From Deroplatys truncata (lineage: Eukaryota; Arthropoda; Insecta; Mantodea; Mantidae): 64,000 nt of DNA. The position numbers were made by a program, and so were the translations under genes. Under the pieces are notes generated by a model that was not told where the DNA came from, ran no database searches, and was given only the letters and a program-made list of their open reading frames with translations. Shown here in pieces: positions 12,566-25,225 of this stretch. The stretch spans positions 75,509,573 through 75,573,572 of the forward strand of contig CM060986.1 in assembly GCA_030765065.1 (NCBI GenBank). Reading direction: 5' to 3'. How positions within the stretch are numbered: position 1 is the first letter of the stretch; each line of letters starts with the position of its first letter.

Positions 12566-13868
12566 TGAGGCGCATCCAGAAAGTAAGTTTCCCGATTTTG
12601 CTTCCTTTAAAGTAAACGTATTTAACCGGTAAAATTGCGCATGCGTAAGAGACCTATGACGTATCAATCATGCCGGCCTGGTGCCAGTAGCGCAGCAGCA
12701 GTGGCCTGAAATGCCAGCTCATATTCGTTCTTCCGCTGCCTGTGAGGTTCGGTATTTGATAAACTTTCTTACTCCACAAAACATAGCTCCGATCGAAATT
12801 CATCGCCAGTTCTCTCAGGTCTATGGGCCGAACATCATGAGCAAACAGATGGTGCGTTGCTGGTACAGGCAGTTTTCCGAAGGGCGTGAAAGTGTCCACG
12901 ATGAAGAGCGCAGTAGGGGACCGTTCCTCATCAATGATGACCTTGAGCTGGTGCGGCAGCGCATCGTGGAGAACCGTCGCTTCACGATTACGGAGCTCAG
13001 CAGCCATTTTCCGAAGATATCGCGATCCATGTTGCATGAAATTGTCACTAAGCACCTGCTGTTCAGGAAATTGTCTGCCACGTGGGTGCCGCAAAATCTG
13101 ATACCCGAGCACAAAAGAAACGCTTAGGAGCACTGGCATTTCCGCAGCGGCATCATGATGACTGCGACGAGTTCCTCAACAGGATCGTCAGGGCGATGAG
13201 ACGTGCATTTCGCACTTTGTCCCGGGAACCAAGCAGCAGATAACGCATTGACGTCACAGTGGATCTCCGGTCAAGACGAAATTCAACCCGACTGTATCGG
13301 TAAAGAAAGTGGCGTGCACGCGGTTCTGGGACATGAAGGGCATTCTGCCCATTGACTTCTTGCCCAGAGGTGAAACAGTGAACGATGACCGTTACTGTGA
13401 AACACTGTGGAAATTGCAACGTGCCATTCAAAACAAGATGTGCTTACTGCAGGTGTTGTGCTGTTCCATGACAATGCTCGTCCACATACGGCTCGGCACA
13501 CAGCAACTGTGCTGCAGGAGTTCGGCTGAGAGCTTTTGATCATCCACCATGCAATCCTGACCTTGCTCCCAGCGATTTCCATCCTTTCTTGCACTTCAAG
13601 AAATTCCTGTCCTTCGGTCAGCGTTTTGACAACGACGAAGAGCTGAAAACGAATGTCACACACTGGTTCCATTCACAGGCAATCGACTTCTATGACACCA
13701 GTAATACAAAAGTTGATCCCACAATATGACAGTGTCTCAATTCTTGTGGTGACTATGTCTAAAAATAGCTCAAACATTGACGTACTTGTTGTCAATAATG
13801 TTTTTCATGTAACTATGTTTTGTTTGTTTTTAAAAAAATAGGGAAGCTTACTTTCTGGATGCGCCTTG
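12566..13868 (+). mobile_element. Mariner transposon, full-length with TIRs and TA duplication
   Basis: A 1303-bp element flanked by TA (12564-12565 and 13869-13870). The left end is TGAGGCGCATCCAGAAAGTA and the right end reads CAAGGCGCATCCAGAAAGTA in reverse complement. The inverted repeats continue for about 30 bp with few mismatches. Length and ends are those of a standard mariner. It is complete as DNA but its transposase is broken. Confidence 0.95.
12681..13735 (+). pseudogene. Mariner (DD34D-type) transposase, frameshifted
   Basis: The N-terminal ~148 codons are open. They encode the paired helix-turn-helix DNA-binding region, including VRCWYRQFSEG and a linker ending TWVPQNLIPEHKR. 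A frameshift near 13120 ends this frame. The catalytic part continues in other frames: the first acidic residue in GDET (about 13192), the second in HDNARPHT (about 13464), and the third in PSDFH (about 13570), roughly 34 residues after the second. FLSFGQRFDNDEEL and a C-terminal FYDT follow. All three catalytic aspartates survive, but at least three frame changes and internal stops prevent a full-length protein. It could still be mobilised in trans through intact ends. Confidence 0.9.
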
Positions 13869-13870
13869 TA

Positions 13871-14900
13871 ATCAAAAAGGATAAAGTATAGTGTGGAAGT
13901 AAACATTTTCTCTGAAAGAGAGAGGGATTTTGTAGGATTTAAAGGTATAACATAACAACGAATGCGGTTACCAACTAACTACATAGGGGAAATAGTTATT
14001 TTTCAGTTAAGTTCCGACCGTAACACCTCTAAATAACCGTTCTAGAATAAATCGAGCACATCCACGTGTATTCATACATAACCGTAATAGCAAGATACTC
14101 TTGACTCCGATTCCTTTAGCATCAACTTTGGAATCTTCGTTGCAATATCGAAGACGATGCTCCCCTCCCTTATTCTCTCCTTTCCAATATGCACGCACAA
14201 ATTCGAAACGTAATGTTAGCAAGATCTGTATATACCTATTAGAATCTCTACTCACTTAACATGCGTTTAATAAATTCGCGGCCATCGTTATCATGGTAAC
14301 TAAGGAGTCGGTTTCCATTATGTTACTGATTATGTGTTCCAATAATTAAATCTTATTGGTTGAACAATTTCTATTGAGCGTTGCCTCTATTGAAAGTTGT
14401 AAGCAGCGACTGTTCCCTATATACACTTCTTGTATTGTAACGCAGCGCATTCGTAAGATGATAACAGTACTTCTGGAGACGGTTATAAACGTACTCAAAT
14501 GATCGCGATTGTACAAAGGCAGAGGACAGTAATTTTGAAACTGTATGGACCTATAGTTATTTTTTGAAACTGTTTTGCTACCAGGACAGTATCAAAATGT
14601 AGGTTAACTTATTTTTCCCTATCTCTATAAGAGACTAAATGTATTTCATCTGCTTTTAAGCTTAATGTTTGTTAAATGATTATATCATAGTTCTATGTAG
14701 CGCGAAAGCTTGTGCACCATTTGTAACTGGAAAATGTTGTTCCTCTGGTTGATACCCTTTGCTGCAGTGTTCTTGTCTCCGGCTACCTCTGCTCATCGGC
14801 TGCTGTTTTCTCCATTCCTAATCAATTACCTATCTAACTAATTTCACGGGTCTCAGGGTTTTCGTAGGTGAGGCAAATTAAAATACACTGCATTTCCCTT
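13871..14900. other. AT-rich intergenic DNA, nothing recognised
   Basis: No conserved frames, paired repeats or tRNA-like boxes seen. Confidence 0.5.
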
Positions 14901-15736
14901 AAAAAAATCTAATGTGTTACTCTCGCATGACTTTCTCTACTCTTATGCAAACTATTCTTACAAATACTTATTCTCTATATGCTTCATGTTAATCGAGATA
15001 TCGAGATGTTAATTTTATTATTAATTTTCTTGTAGATGCAAAGGGAATTCTTAGGCTTTAGAGATAGTCAAATATTTTAAGAGCTGTTGCTATGTGGAGT
15101 ATTCCATTCTCTTTGCATTACCAGGACAAAAAGAGGAATATCGTATTCCCATTTGAGAAAAAGTATAATTATTGGAAAATTTAAGGGAATAATAAGCAAT
15201 ATCTCGAAAATGGTTCACTCAACAAAAAAGAGTATATGACATAAATTGTGGATTTTACCGCTATCTACATTTTTGTGTAGTAAAATTTTGTCTATCTCTT
15301 ATGATTTATCAGTTATGCAACAGTCGTTCGTTCGCAATGAAGAATACTTTTGGAATAATTCCCCGAAAATTCGAGATATACAATTCATTTGCCATAAGAA
15401 TGCCTTAAACTTATGGTATTTTATTCAAAATCGTTAGAGCTATTTTTGAGAAAATTAAAATTTTCGAAAAATTTTCCATGAAAAGGGTAATCTGGAGTGG
15501 GGGGATTTTCTTCTTCATGTCGCATGTCTGGAAGATACTGAATGTAAATACCAAGTTTGGTGTTGATCCGACTGTTTGTTTCCGAGTTATTCTGTTCACA
15601 GACACACACACGGACATGTTTCCAAAAATACTTTATATGCATTCAGTGTACCTCAAAACATGTATTTCCTGTGTAATATTTTTGGGTGGAATGCAATACT
15701 TCCCCTATTACTATACGTAGTAGAGAAAGTAAAAAA
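14901..15736 (-). repeat. DR1 copy 3 (subfamily A, near full length)
   Basis: Runs from AAAAAATCTAATGTG through 'tctcgcatgactttctctac' to GTAGAGAAAGTAAAAA, so both family ends are present. The subfamily A block ('gagtattccattctctttgc', 'ccaggacaaa') is present. The CA tract at 15598-15614 is short (ACACACACAC). Confidence 0.9.
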
Positions 15737-17334
15737 TGTAGTTTATTATAAAATAAGTACTTATGGGCGGCTAGCTTTTCCCATTATAGCAATTCCCACC
15801 ATTATAATAAATTAGGAGCCTAATTTAACTGCACAAGCTTCCCACCCCAATGCACACACGTGCATTTGTTTTCCACAGAGTATCACTGTATGTCGACGAG
15901 ATTCTATAAGAGAGTGAAAATCTGGGACTTTCTTTCCTCTTTTATACCTAAGCCTAATGACGCTCACCTTCGCACCTCAAAATGTAACGACATTTCTAAT
16001 TTGTCCTCAGACCGCGTTACCTTATGTATGTAATGTATGAGAATATTCTGCTCCAAAAGAGAATATACGCATACGCGCCCAGTGACGCGCCGGAAGCAGA
16101 CTCAATATCTCTGTATCTTTCCTTTCTATACCTGTCTCTTTCCATTTCTCCTTATTGTTTTTTACAGTTCCTTGCTCATTAACTTGGTGAAAGGTGGGCA
16201 CTACCTAGAATTATCTTTTACCTGGAATTAGCTAGCTCGCTCGTCCCTTGCTTATCTAAATTACAATCTGCTTTTGTACAAATCTTGAATGTTAAATATT
16301 CTAACATATTTCTTGGAGAATTATATTATTATGTACCATTCTTGTTTAGTATTGTTGTGTGTGTGCGTGTGCGCGCGTGTGTGTGTTTTTATACCTCCTT
16401 TCATCTTTTTCTTAGGATATATGAGATAGAATTTCTATGAAATATATACTCAGGCATCTGTTCAACGATCATCAGATAGACCAATTGGTTAATATAACGT
16501 TGGATGATGTAAAATACCCTCTTATATAAAAAGCTCTATATTCGATAAAATATATTTAATAGCACATTGAGGAGTTCAAACGGGAACCATGGCATAATAT
16601 ATAAGTACGCAGGCGATTGTGTCACGAAAGCAACGCATTCAACGGTTTGTAAACTAATTAAAATTTTCATTAAGGTAATTCTGCAATAAAAAAACAAACA
16701 TATCAGCACACCAATGCACTTGAATATTTAGTATTTCAATCGGAGTAGCATCGATTTCTCTGTCTTGAGGGCTAAAGGGGAGCAGCCAAAAGTTCCAGCA
16801 AAATGGTGTTGTATCACACACTGCTAGAATTTCATGGTTGCTGTCCGTCAGCTCTTGGAAATCCAGACATCTTGAAAAATAGAATTACGTATGGCTCAGA
16901 TTTCTCTGTCTGCAACTACTTTTTGGGGGATACTTGAAGATTAGGGTTTACTAAATCCTCTAAATCCCTTGTGGTGTCCTACTTATCAACCTAAATGGAA
17001 ATATCCTGCAGGTATTCAGAACAATCTGTGCAAAATGAAGTGGGCTTCATTGTGTTGGAAAATTATAATTTCTATGATGACATAGAAATACCTGATATAC
17101 CGTGGGTTCTGCGCATTGAAAGATGCTGCCCTGAAAGTTTTGCTTAATATCACACTGAAATATTGGGACAGATATTTCGAGCTACTCAGTAATGCGTCGT
17201 TGGATGTTGTGTGTGGAACTGCATGCTGAGAAGGCACTATGATGGATTATGTGTTAAGGTTTTTATTTAATGTATTGGTTCGAAAGTAAGATTGTTTTCC
17301 CAAAATGTGTCATAATTCTATGAACATCTGATAT
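15737..17334. other. Intergenic DNA with a (GT)n tract
   Basis: Contains a GT/GC microsatellite at about 16354-16386. Nothing else recognised. Confidence 0.5.
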
Positions 17335-18040
17335 TTACTTTCTCTAGAATGTACCTAGCAGGTAGAGGAAATATTACATTCCACCCAAAAATTGCATTTC
17401 GAGATTTCACTGGTAATATGTTTTGAGGCCCCTGAATCTCAAAACGAAGTACTTTTATAAAAAGGTCCTCTGTGTGTTTGCGTTTATGCCAAGTATCTTC
17501 AAAGAATACGACACGAATAACTACCCTTGATATGGAAACCGTTTTGAATCTATTCATTTTCTCAAAAATGGCTGTAACTATTTTGATTAAAATATTAAGT
17601 AAGTATTTAAGATATTTACATGACCATAAAACGTGTATCTTTAATTTTTATGAATATCTTGTAGAGTCCCCTTCATTTGAAACAAATTTTGTATAACTTG
17701 TGTAACTGATAAACCATAATAAATAGACAAAAACGCATTGGATCTCTTTAGAACATACACTTTATTTTTAAATAATTTTTTGTAGCATCAGCCAATTCAG
17801 ATATATTCCTTTGTGTTGGTTTGAATTTTTCGATACATGTACAATGTTTCAAGTGATGTTGTTCCGTTGTTTTTCGAAATGTCATGGAATTTCAAGGCCA
17901 GCATACAACGACCCACTTTTAAACATCTGACTAACGAATGTGTTTCCTTTATCCCCTTACACCTACATCGAAATGTGTACTGAAACTATTTCTGCCATTG
18001 TGCTTGCTAAACTTCTGAGAGAAAAGGATAAGGCGTGAGA
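17335..18040 (+). repeat. DR1 copy 4 (subfamily C)
   Basis: Begins TTTACTTTCTCTAG, with the 'cattccacccaaaaattg' and 'tgattaaaatatt' blocks. Its distal part has the 'gtttttcgaaatgtcatggaa' and 'ggccagcata' version typical of subfamily C. The distal end is poorly defined. Confidence 0.75.
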
Positions 18041-18405
18041 GGACAAAGGTGGTCAGATATAATGGCGGCAGGCGCGGAGCAGCGAGATCCCTAACGTTTC
18101 TAGGTTGAGCATTCCCCGACTCGATGCCCTCCTATCCATATGATCAGTTTTGGGCAGGAAAGGAATGGCTTTCTCCTCAAAGCACATCCACCCTATCCGC
18201 CACACATCACGAACAATCTTGCCAGGCCCTATGACTTTGAAACACGAAGAGGAAAATAAAAAGAGAATAAATGGACAGAAAAATTCGTGTTAGTGTATAA
18301 TCCACCTTAGCATTGTGAAAGTCGACCTGCAAAAACCACGAAAACATCCAAGGTCAGAATGGCCGGGCCAACGAAAATTTAACTCCTGAGCCATAGCGTT
18401 CGGTT
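18041..18405 (-). repeat. tRNA-derived SINE-like repeat, degraded
   Basis: GC-rich relative to the flanks. On the minus strand a head containing 'ctatggctcaggagtt' is followed by GGCCATTCTGACCTTGG and 'gttttcgtggtttttgc'. This body layout is shared with the SINE-like repeats near 31.6 and 53.8 kb. The B box is not clearly preserved. Confidence 0.4.
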
Positions 18406-18605
18406 ATTGTGATTATTTCTGTCGTATTTTCAAAACAACGAAATGAAACGAATCAGACAACACAGCCTGATGTTGCATTACTAAATGACGCAACCAAACC
18501 TGACTCCCATTTTAAGTTTTCACTCACAGTCCGTCTCCATCCCACTGATGGATCCACCACATATATCACAAAACCTTCTTCTACAGGGTTCATATTGGGT
18601 CCAAT

Positions 18606-19417
18606 TTTTTTACTTTCTCTACTACATATAATAAGTAGGGGAAGTATTGTATTCCACCCAAAAATTTTATACGGAGATTTACAGGAAATAAACGTTTTCA
18701 GGCCCTCTGAATTCAAAAAATACCAGTTTTATAAAAAGATCCGTGTGTGTAACTTAAAAACGAAAAGTTGGATAATTGCCAAACTTAGTATATAGGTTGA
18801 CTACCCACCTAGGATGCAACACAAAGATTTTTAAGAAAGTCTCCCAATACAAACTACCCTTCACATGCAATATTTTTCAAAAATTTTGATATTCCAAAAA
18901 TCGCTTCAGCAATTTTGATTAAAATACAATATATGAAAGAAATTTGCGTGACAAATAAAATGTGTATTTTGAATAATTTTCAGGGAATAGCCTGTGAAGT
19001 ACACTTCAGTTGGAAGAAATTTTGTATAATCTTGTACAACTGCTAAACGCTAAGCGATAGACGAAAACGTACTGCACAAAAAATGCAGATCTCTATAAGA
19101 TTACAATTTACTTCCAACAAGCTTTTTTGTGGCGTAAGCCGTTTCTGAAATACCCGTTATTAAAGGTTCCAATTGTTCATTACTTGGTCATTCTTTAATT
19201 TTTTCAGCATCCAGCTGTTTCTTACGATTGCATGTAAACTATGTGGAATTTTAAGGCCACTATATAGAGTCCATGTATCTATTTCTGCAAAGCTATATTT
19301 GGATTAAAATGTAGTAGATAGAAAAATAAGCTTTAGTAAGGATAGTTTGTATATCCGCTAATAAATGATAAAGGGTGGAGAAAGTGGTGTGAATGTGTCG
19401 CATTAAGAATTTTTTTA
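18606..19417 (+). repeat. DR1 copy 5 (subfamily B)
   Basis: From TTTTTTACTTTCTCTACTAC to 'gtgtcgcattaagaattttt', with both ends present. The CA tract is nearly absent ('gtgtgtgtaac'). Confidence 0.85.
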
Positions 19418-19419
19418 AT

Positions 19420-20378
19420 TGCAGTAAACGGTTTACCTAGTAATATCTCTACTCGTACTATAATGTTTGTTGATGATATAACTTTAGGCCATTTTCACTA
19501 TTAACAAAGCTTTTGATGAAAAGCATCTGAATAGTGCGGAGAAGCCAATAGAATGCTTTTAAATAAAGATAAAACTGTTTCTCTCCTTTTAACTTTGAAA
19601 TAATTATCGACTAATTCAGCTCGTTTCTATCAGACTGGTGTTAAATTTTGGGGAGTTTATATTGATAACCAACTAACTTGGACTTCCCACATTGAGCACC
19701 TGAAGAATATTGTAACTTAATACAGTATAATATTCCTAATAAGTATCCCAGAGAATGTATTCCTCTTGAGTATGTGAGAAGTATGTATTTTGCATTCTTT
19801 GAATCTATCCTAAGATATGGTTTAATTCTTTGGTAAGGTACTAACAAGCTACATGAAATTTTTCTTCTGCAAAGGAAAGTTATAAGGAAAATTAAAAAAA
19901 AAAGTTATTCAACTCCTTGTAGACTACTCGTTATTGAGTTGGGTATTTTAACTATATATAATATTTATATTCTACATATTTTAGCTTTGTGCACAACTCT
20001 TTTGAAACTCTAAAACTAAGAAGTGATACGCATAACTACAGAACTGGGTTAAAATCAAATATAAATATTACTTATTTTAGATTACCTAAAACTCAAAATA
20101 GCTATTTGTATTTAGATTCCAAATTATATAACAAGCTGCCTGGTCATATTTAACTCCTAGATAAAAAGATCTTTAAGTCTAGAGTATACGTATGGTTGAT
20201 TTTAAATCCTTTGTACTCCATACGAGAATTTTTAGGTTATCTTGTGATATTAATATGTAAATTTTAATTGACAAAGTGTATATTTGTGTAGTGAAACTTT
20301 TTATAAACGTTGGAAAATGCCTTTATGGTGCTTTAAGACAATAAATACTACTACTACCACTACTACCACTAGCACCAT
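19420..20378 (+). pseudogene. LINE 3' part: RT palm to C-terminus with (CTA)n tail
   Basis: Plus-strand translation with frameshifts gives TIMFVDDITLG, carrying the Y/FxDD catalytic box. Then come GVYIDNQLTWTSHIEHLK, EYVRSMYFAFFESILRYGLI, KLHEIFLLQRKVIR and YLYLDSKLYNKLPGHI, the order of RT thumb and tail in CR1/Jockey/RTE-like LINEs. The 3' end is AATAAATACTACTACTACC, a microsatellite-type LINE tail, at about 20340-20375. Unit 2 of the duplication lacks this segment, so it inserted after duplication or was lost there. Confidence 0.85.
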
Positions 20379-20690
20379 TTTTTCCCAGTGAACACAGTAC
20401 TGGCCATAAAAATAATAAGTGCAGAAAACTCTGAATAGCTGACATTCCCTGTGAAATAAATAACACATATAAATCTGTCAGCTTCTAAAGTACTATTAAA
20501 CATCTGTGCCTTCTTGATTGAAATAATTATTTCGAAGAATTAGCGGAATTTGCACTGACAGTAAGTTTGTTGCCTCTAAGCAACACCTCTTGTAAAGGAG
20601 TAATTTATAAAGTGCGTCTAACAACAACTAAAATTTGGAATAGGCTGGCACTAGATACAGTAAATGGGGAATTCTTTTTCACCCCAGTTA

Positions 20691-21010
20691 TTCATTCATT
20701 CATTATCTGTTTACCCTCCTCTTATGTAGGACTTAAACCCCCCAGGACTTACAAGCGGGTGCCTGGGGACACTCATGGATCAGACAGTGCATCCAGGATG
20801 GGTGATCAGCCCGATGCCTGGTATGGGATGAAGGAAGTAGATGAAACGAAATGTTGGTGAAATGAATGAAAGGAAAGGGGATGATGGAGCAATTGGTGGA
20901 ATGAATGGCGGGGGAAACCGGAGAACCCGGAGAAAACCCACCCAGACGCCGCTTCGTCCACCACAAATCCCACATGCAGGTCCCTGGGATTGAACCCGGG
21001 CCGCCACTTT
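20691..21010 (-). mobile_element. tRNA-related SINE with target-site duplication
   Basis: Flanked by CACCCCAGTTA (20680-20690) and CACACCAGTTA (21011-21021), a good 11-bp duplication. Oriented minus: the head holds a B box (GGGTTCAATCCC), the body has 'gggttttctccgggttctcc', and the tail is (TGAA)n. No clear A box, so it is probably 5'-truncated. Unit 2 of the duplication has the corresponding site without the SINE, near 23210. Confidence 0.85.
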
Positions 21011-22076
21011 CACACCAGTTAGTGATAGAATATGGTGCTTCTGAGAACTTCCAAGTCACCGAGACGTTAAACTGTATGAAAATGAATTTGTATACTGCTA
21101 CAGCAGTTCAGAATGAAATGTGGAGATCAAGAAACACTGTGCTAATCCTGTCTGTAGTCATCGATATTGTAATTATATGCTATAAAATGAACATTATTAT
21201 CATCAGCGTTATTTTAGTATAATTAAACATTTTTAGATATACGATAATTTTGAACACAAATCTATAATCTGAGTGGCTGGTACGATGTATTTACATTTAA
21301 AAATTGGCAACACTTACATATGTCTGCCGGAAAATTTGAAACATTCTGATTAATCATGGTTCGTTAAAGGTATAGTTTTTCAACGTCTGAACTACAATTT
21401 GCATTCCAAAAAATAGGAAGAATTTGTGATTAATCTTTGCACGTGAAAGCGACTCTATGAAGATGATGTTAAACAGAATTGTTATAACTGGAACTACTCA
21501 GGAATTTTAATCGGAAGAGATAGTGGTTAAATAGTATTTCAAACTTAAAAACTTCAAGCGTGGAAACCTAGTAAAAAATTAAAAATGAACTATGCAATTA
21601 CAATACACAGGATTAGCTTTGCAAAAAAAAATATAACACAATAAAACTAACTTCGTCTGACAAATAGTCTCTGGTACTCTGTAACTCTGTCAGCACACAA
21701 GTCCCTTCCCGTAAACAGCAAACTAGAATAGCTGCATATAAATCCATTTTATTGCACTTGTCACAAACTTCTGCAATTTCGTATTATTGTGGGAACAGAT
21801 AAATGTCATCAGGAAACCACGTTTTATGGGGTTGTGGATTTGAAGGTAAAAATTAAGTTTTGTTATAGAATTGGGAAATACTTTGATTAAAAATGCATAA
21901 AATAAGCAATTTATGATTATTTTTGGAAATAATCCACTAAACTCTAAACATTTCAGCAAATCTCTAAATAATTAACCCTTAATTTTGTATCAGAGTCAAA
22001 CAAATATGAAATTATTCGAGAAATGTTCTTTAAACTCTTATAATACACTAAAATTATTTCGGTACGTGCAGCAGTG

Positions 22077-22918
22077 TTTACGTTCTCTACCACGTACATA
22101 GTAGGGAAAGAAGGTATTGCATTTCACCCAAACATTTGATACGAGATTTCACAGGAAATGCATGTTTTGAGGCCCCTGTATACAAAAACATATTTAGAAA
22201 AATCTACATGTGTGTGTCTGTGATCAGTATAACTCAAAAAACGAAAAGTTGGATAAACACCAAACTTAGTATTTAAGTCTGTATCTTCCAAAGGGATCTG
22301 ACAAAGGTTTTCAAGAAAATCCCCCTCCCCAATACCTTTACATGGAACATTTTTCGAAAACATATTTTCTAAAAAATGCCTAACGATTTTGATTAAAATT
22401 CATATATGATAGATATTTACATGAGAAATAAAATGTATATCTCGAATTTTCTGTAAATAGCCTGTGAAGTTCTCTTCATTCAGAAGGAATTTTCTATCAT
22501 CTTGTATAACTGTAAACTTTAAGCGATGGACGAAAACGTACTACACAAGAAATCTCTATCTGTTTAAAAACAATTTATTTCAAATAAGTTTTTTGTAGCT
22601 TAAGTTACAGTAAAACATCCGTTATTAACGGTTCAAATTGTTCATTACTTGGTCATTCTCTTAAAGTCCTGTCAACATTCAGGAAACAGTCTGGAATTTT
22701 AAGGCTAGTATATAACACCCAGTTCTTAAATATTGACTATAGCTGTCCTCTTTGTATCTATAACAAAATGGTAATGCAGCAATTTCTGCAACAGTTTATT
22801 TGGATTAAAATGTAGCGGATAGAAAAATAAGCTTTAGTAAGAGTAATTTTTATACCCATTAATAAAGATAGTGGATAGAGAAAGCATGTGAATGTATCAC
22901 ACCAAGTTTTTTCTTTCA
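22077..22918 (+). repeat. DR1 copy 6 (subfamily B)
   Basis: Starts TTTACGTTCTCTACCACG and ends around 'gtatcacaccaagttttttc'. Internal GT tract 'tgtgtgtgtctgtg' near 22208. Confidence 0.85.
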
Positions 22919-23479
22919 TTATCAGTACCAATGTGCCTAAAATTGTTAATCCCAGTGAACACGGTCCAGAAAACTGATGAATAGTGAATAAAACGCGAAA
23001 TAACTGATATTTCCTGTGAAAGAAATGTCATGTCTAAATCTGACAGCATCTGCGGTGCTATTAAACCCATGTACTAGCGGAATTTGCACTGACAGTGATT
23101 TCGATGCCTCTTAGCACTCTTCTTCTAAAGGAGTTTTTTCTAAAGCGGGTCTTATAAAAACTAAAATTTGGAATCGACTGACACTAGATACAGTAAATTG
23201 GCTATTTCTCTCACCGTAATTTGTGAAAGAATATGGTAGATATGAAACCTTCAAGTCACCGTGACCTTAAACTCTATGACAGTAGCGAATTCGAATGCTG
23301 CTACAGCATTCAGAATGAAGATAAGTACGTTGGGAAACACGTGTGCTGTTTCTGACTGTAGTAAACGACATTGTAATTACTATAAAAATAAACATCACGT
23401 ACAGCGTTGTTTTAGTATAATTAAATAAGTTTAGATGCACGATAATTTTGAACTCAAACCCATTCTGAGTGGCTGGTAC

Positions 23480-24589
23480 AAAGAGCGCCAAAGAAAATCT
23501 CATGCACCTCGCATCTATGTCGCATAAGTTATCGTTGTACGTGGCCTTGCGAAGCCATGGCCATTTCATTGGTTGTTTTAGGCCTCGGTGCAAGGATGCG
23601 CCATTCCTTCTGCTAAATAATTACACCAATAACCACCACAAAGGTTACAAAATGGCGTAGAAACGAAATATATGTTTGCGCTCTAAATCGTATTGGCTAA
23701 ATTCAGTTTGTTATACAGACCTCTTATCGTGATTGGTAGCCCTTACCTTATTGGTAGTGCAGGACACGCCTTTGAAAGGGTTAAAAGTTAAGGGGAAAAC
23801 TTGATGAGTTCCCAGGTTAGCGAAATGTAGATTGTGTAATGTGAGAAGATTTTCACGGGGTGCAAACTAAGATTAAATGGTGTCCATTAAATACATACCA
23901 AGGCAGCATTTTATAACAAAAAGTAAACAGAACTGTATTCTTACAGTGATGCCATTGCTTGTTGCTGCATAGAAGCAAACATAACTAAACAATAAACAAA
24001 TAAAGCAGCATGGTTCCCCTCTAATTCAAATTATAATTGGTTAATGTATTGCTGAACATGGGTATACAACAGGATTATAGACAAAAATATAACCCAATTT
24101 TATTGTCATAATATGCATGTCATATTAAGTAAACAATATACATATTTATCTCTAGTTTCTAAACATGATCAGTCAATTATAACAAAAATGTAATTTGCAT
24201 TTAGTAAACTAACATAATATGCGGATGTTTAACGGGGAGTGCCCACTTTCTGACGAGTACTTTCCACTTTCCTGGAATATTTTTATCTAGTAATTTAATA
24301 TAAAACACTTTTATACACTGCCGTTGCAATTGCTGTAACAGTGCGACCAGCCTCCCACATACCTCCGATACGTCCACGAGTAATTTCGCTAGTATACGGC
24401 ATGACTGGTTCGAGACAATAAACATGTTGATTTCAATAACACCAGAAAAAGCAAAGGCATCAACCTCCCCTCTTTTCCCCTTATTGCTGTGTTATCAGCA
24501 CGCTTTGCGATAGGTAAGGTGAAAGACACGCCTCAAAAGAAACCGGAAAATGATACAAAATCCGCCGAAGATTTTCTTTGGCGCTTTGT
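23480..24589. mobile_element. 1.1-kb non-autonomous DNA transposon, GTAC target duplication
   Basis: The left end reads AAAGAGCGCCAAAGAAAATC. The right end in reverse complement reads ACAAAGCGCCAAAGAAAATC. GTAC flanks both sides (23476-23479 and 24590-24593). The matching locus in unit 1 reads GGCTGGTACGATG with a single GTAC, an intact paralogous empty site. No transposase motif was seen inside, and its superfamily is not assigned. Confidence 0.85.
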
Positions 24590-25225
24590 GTACGATGTGA
24601 AATTTGGCAACCCTGACATACATCTGCAGGAACGGTTTCTTTGAAAAGTGCTAGATTAATCACGGTTCGTTACAGATATAGTCTGTCAAAGTCTGAACTA
24701 CAATTTTCATTCGAGAAAATAGGCGACTCTATGAAGAGAGAGTTAAATAGAATTATTACAACTGTAGCTTCTCAGATATTTCCTATCGAAAGAGATGGTG
24801 GCTAAATATTATTAAGATTTAAAAACTTCAAGCGTGGAAAGCTAGTAATAAATAAAAATGAACTATTTAATTAAAACACAAAGGATTAGTGTTGCAAACC
24901 AAAATATAGGGCAATGAAACTTGCCACTACCTCCAGTATGATAAATAATCGCTGATAGTTTGTAATGCTTGCGAAGTTTTTGCCATCATAACACAAGTTC
25001 TCTTTCCGTAAACAACAAGCTAGAATAGCTGGATATAAATCCATTTCATTACATTTGTCCCGAAGTTTGACAATTCCGCATCAGTACGAGAATAAGTCAT
25101 CAGCAAACCACGTTATATGGGGTTGTGGATATGAAGGTAAAGCTAGAGAGTTTTGGTATAGGACGAGGCAATATTCCGATTAGAAATGCATAAAAAATAA
25201 ACCATTTTTGCATATTTTTGGAAAT

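Larger units (their letters stand above)
18606..22076 (+). repeat. Tandem segmental duplication, unit 1
   Basis: Unit 1 is DR1 copy 5 plus a unique segment (from CCCAGTGAACACAG at about 20384 to CGGTACGTGCAGCAGTG near 22073). Unit 2 at 22077-26310 repeats the same order. Shared blocks include GCGGAATTTGCACTGACAG, GAGTGGCTGGTAC, 'acttcaagcgtggaaa', and ATGGGGTTGTGGAT followed by TGAAGGTAAA. Unit 1 alone carries a LINE fragment (19420-20378) and a SINE (20691-21010). By eye divergence is substantial, so the duplication is old. Confidence 0.85.

Noticed and set aside
18409..18795. 128-codon plus-strand ORF
   Set aside because: Its second half lies inside DR1 copy 5 and its first half shows no recognised motif.
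23480..23660. Short ORF at the left end of the GTAC-flanked transposon
   Set aside because: Begins upstream of the element across its inverted repeat and has no transposase motif.
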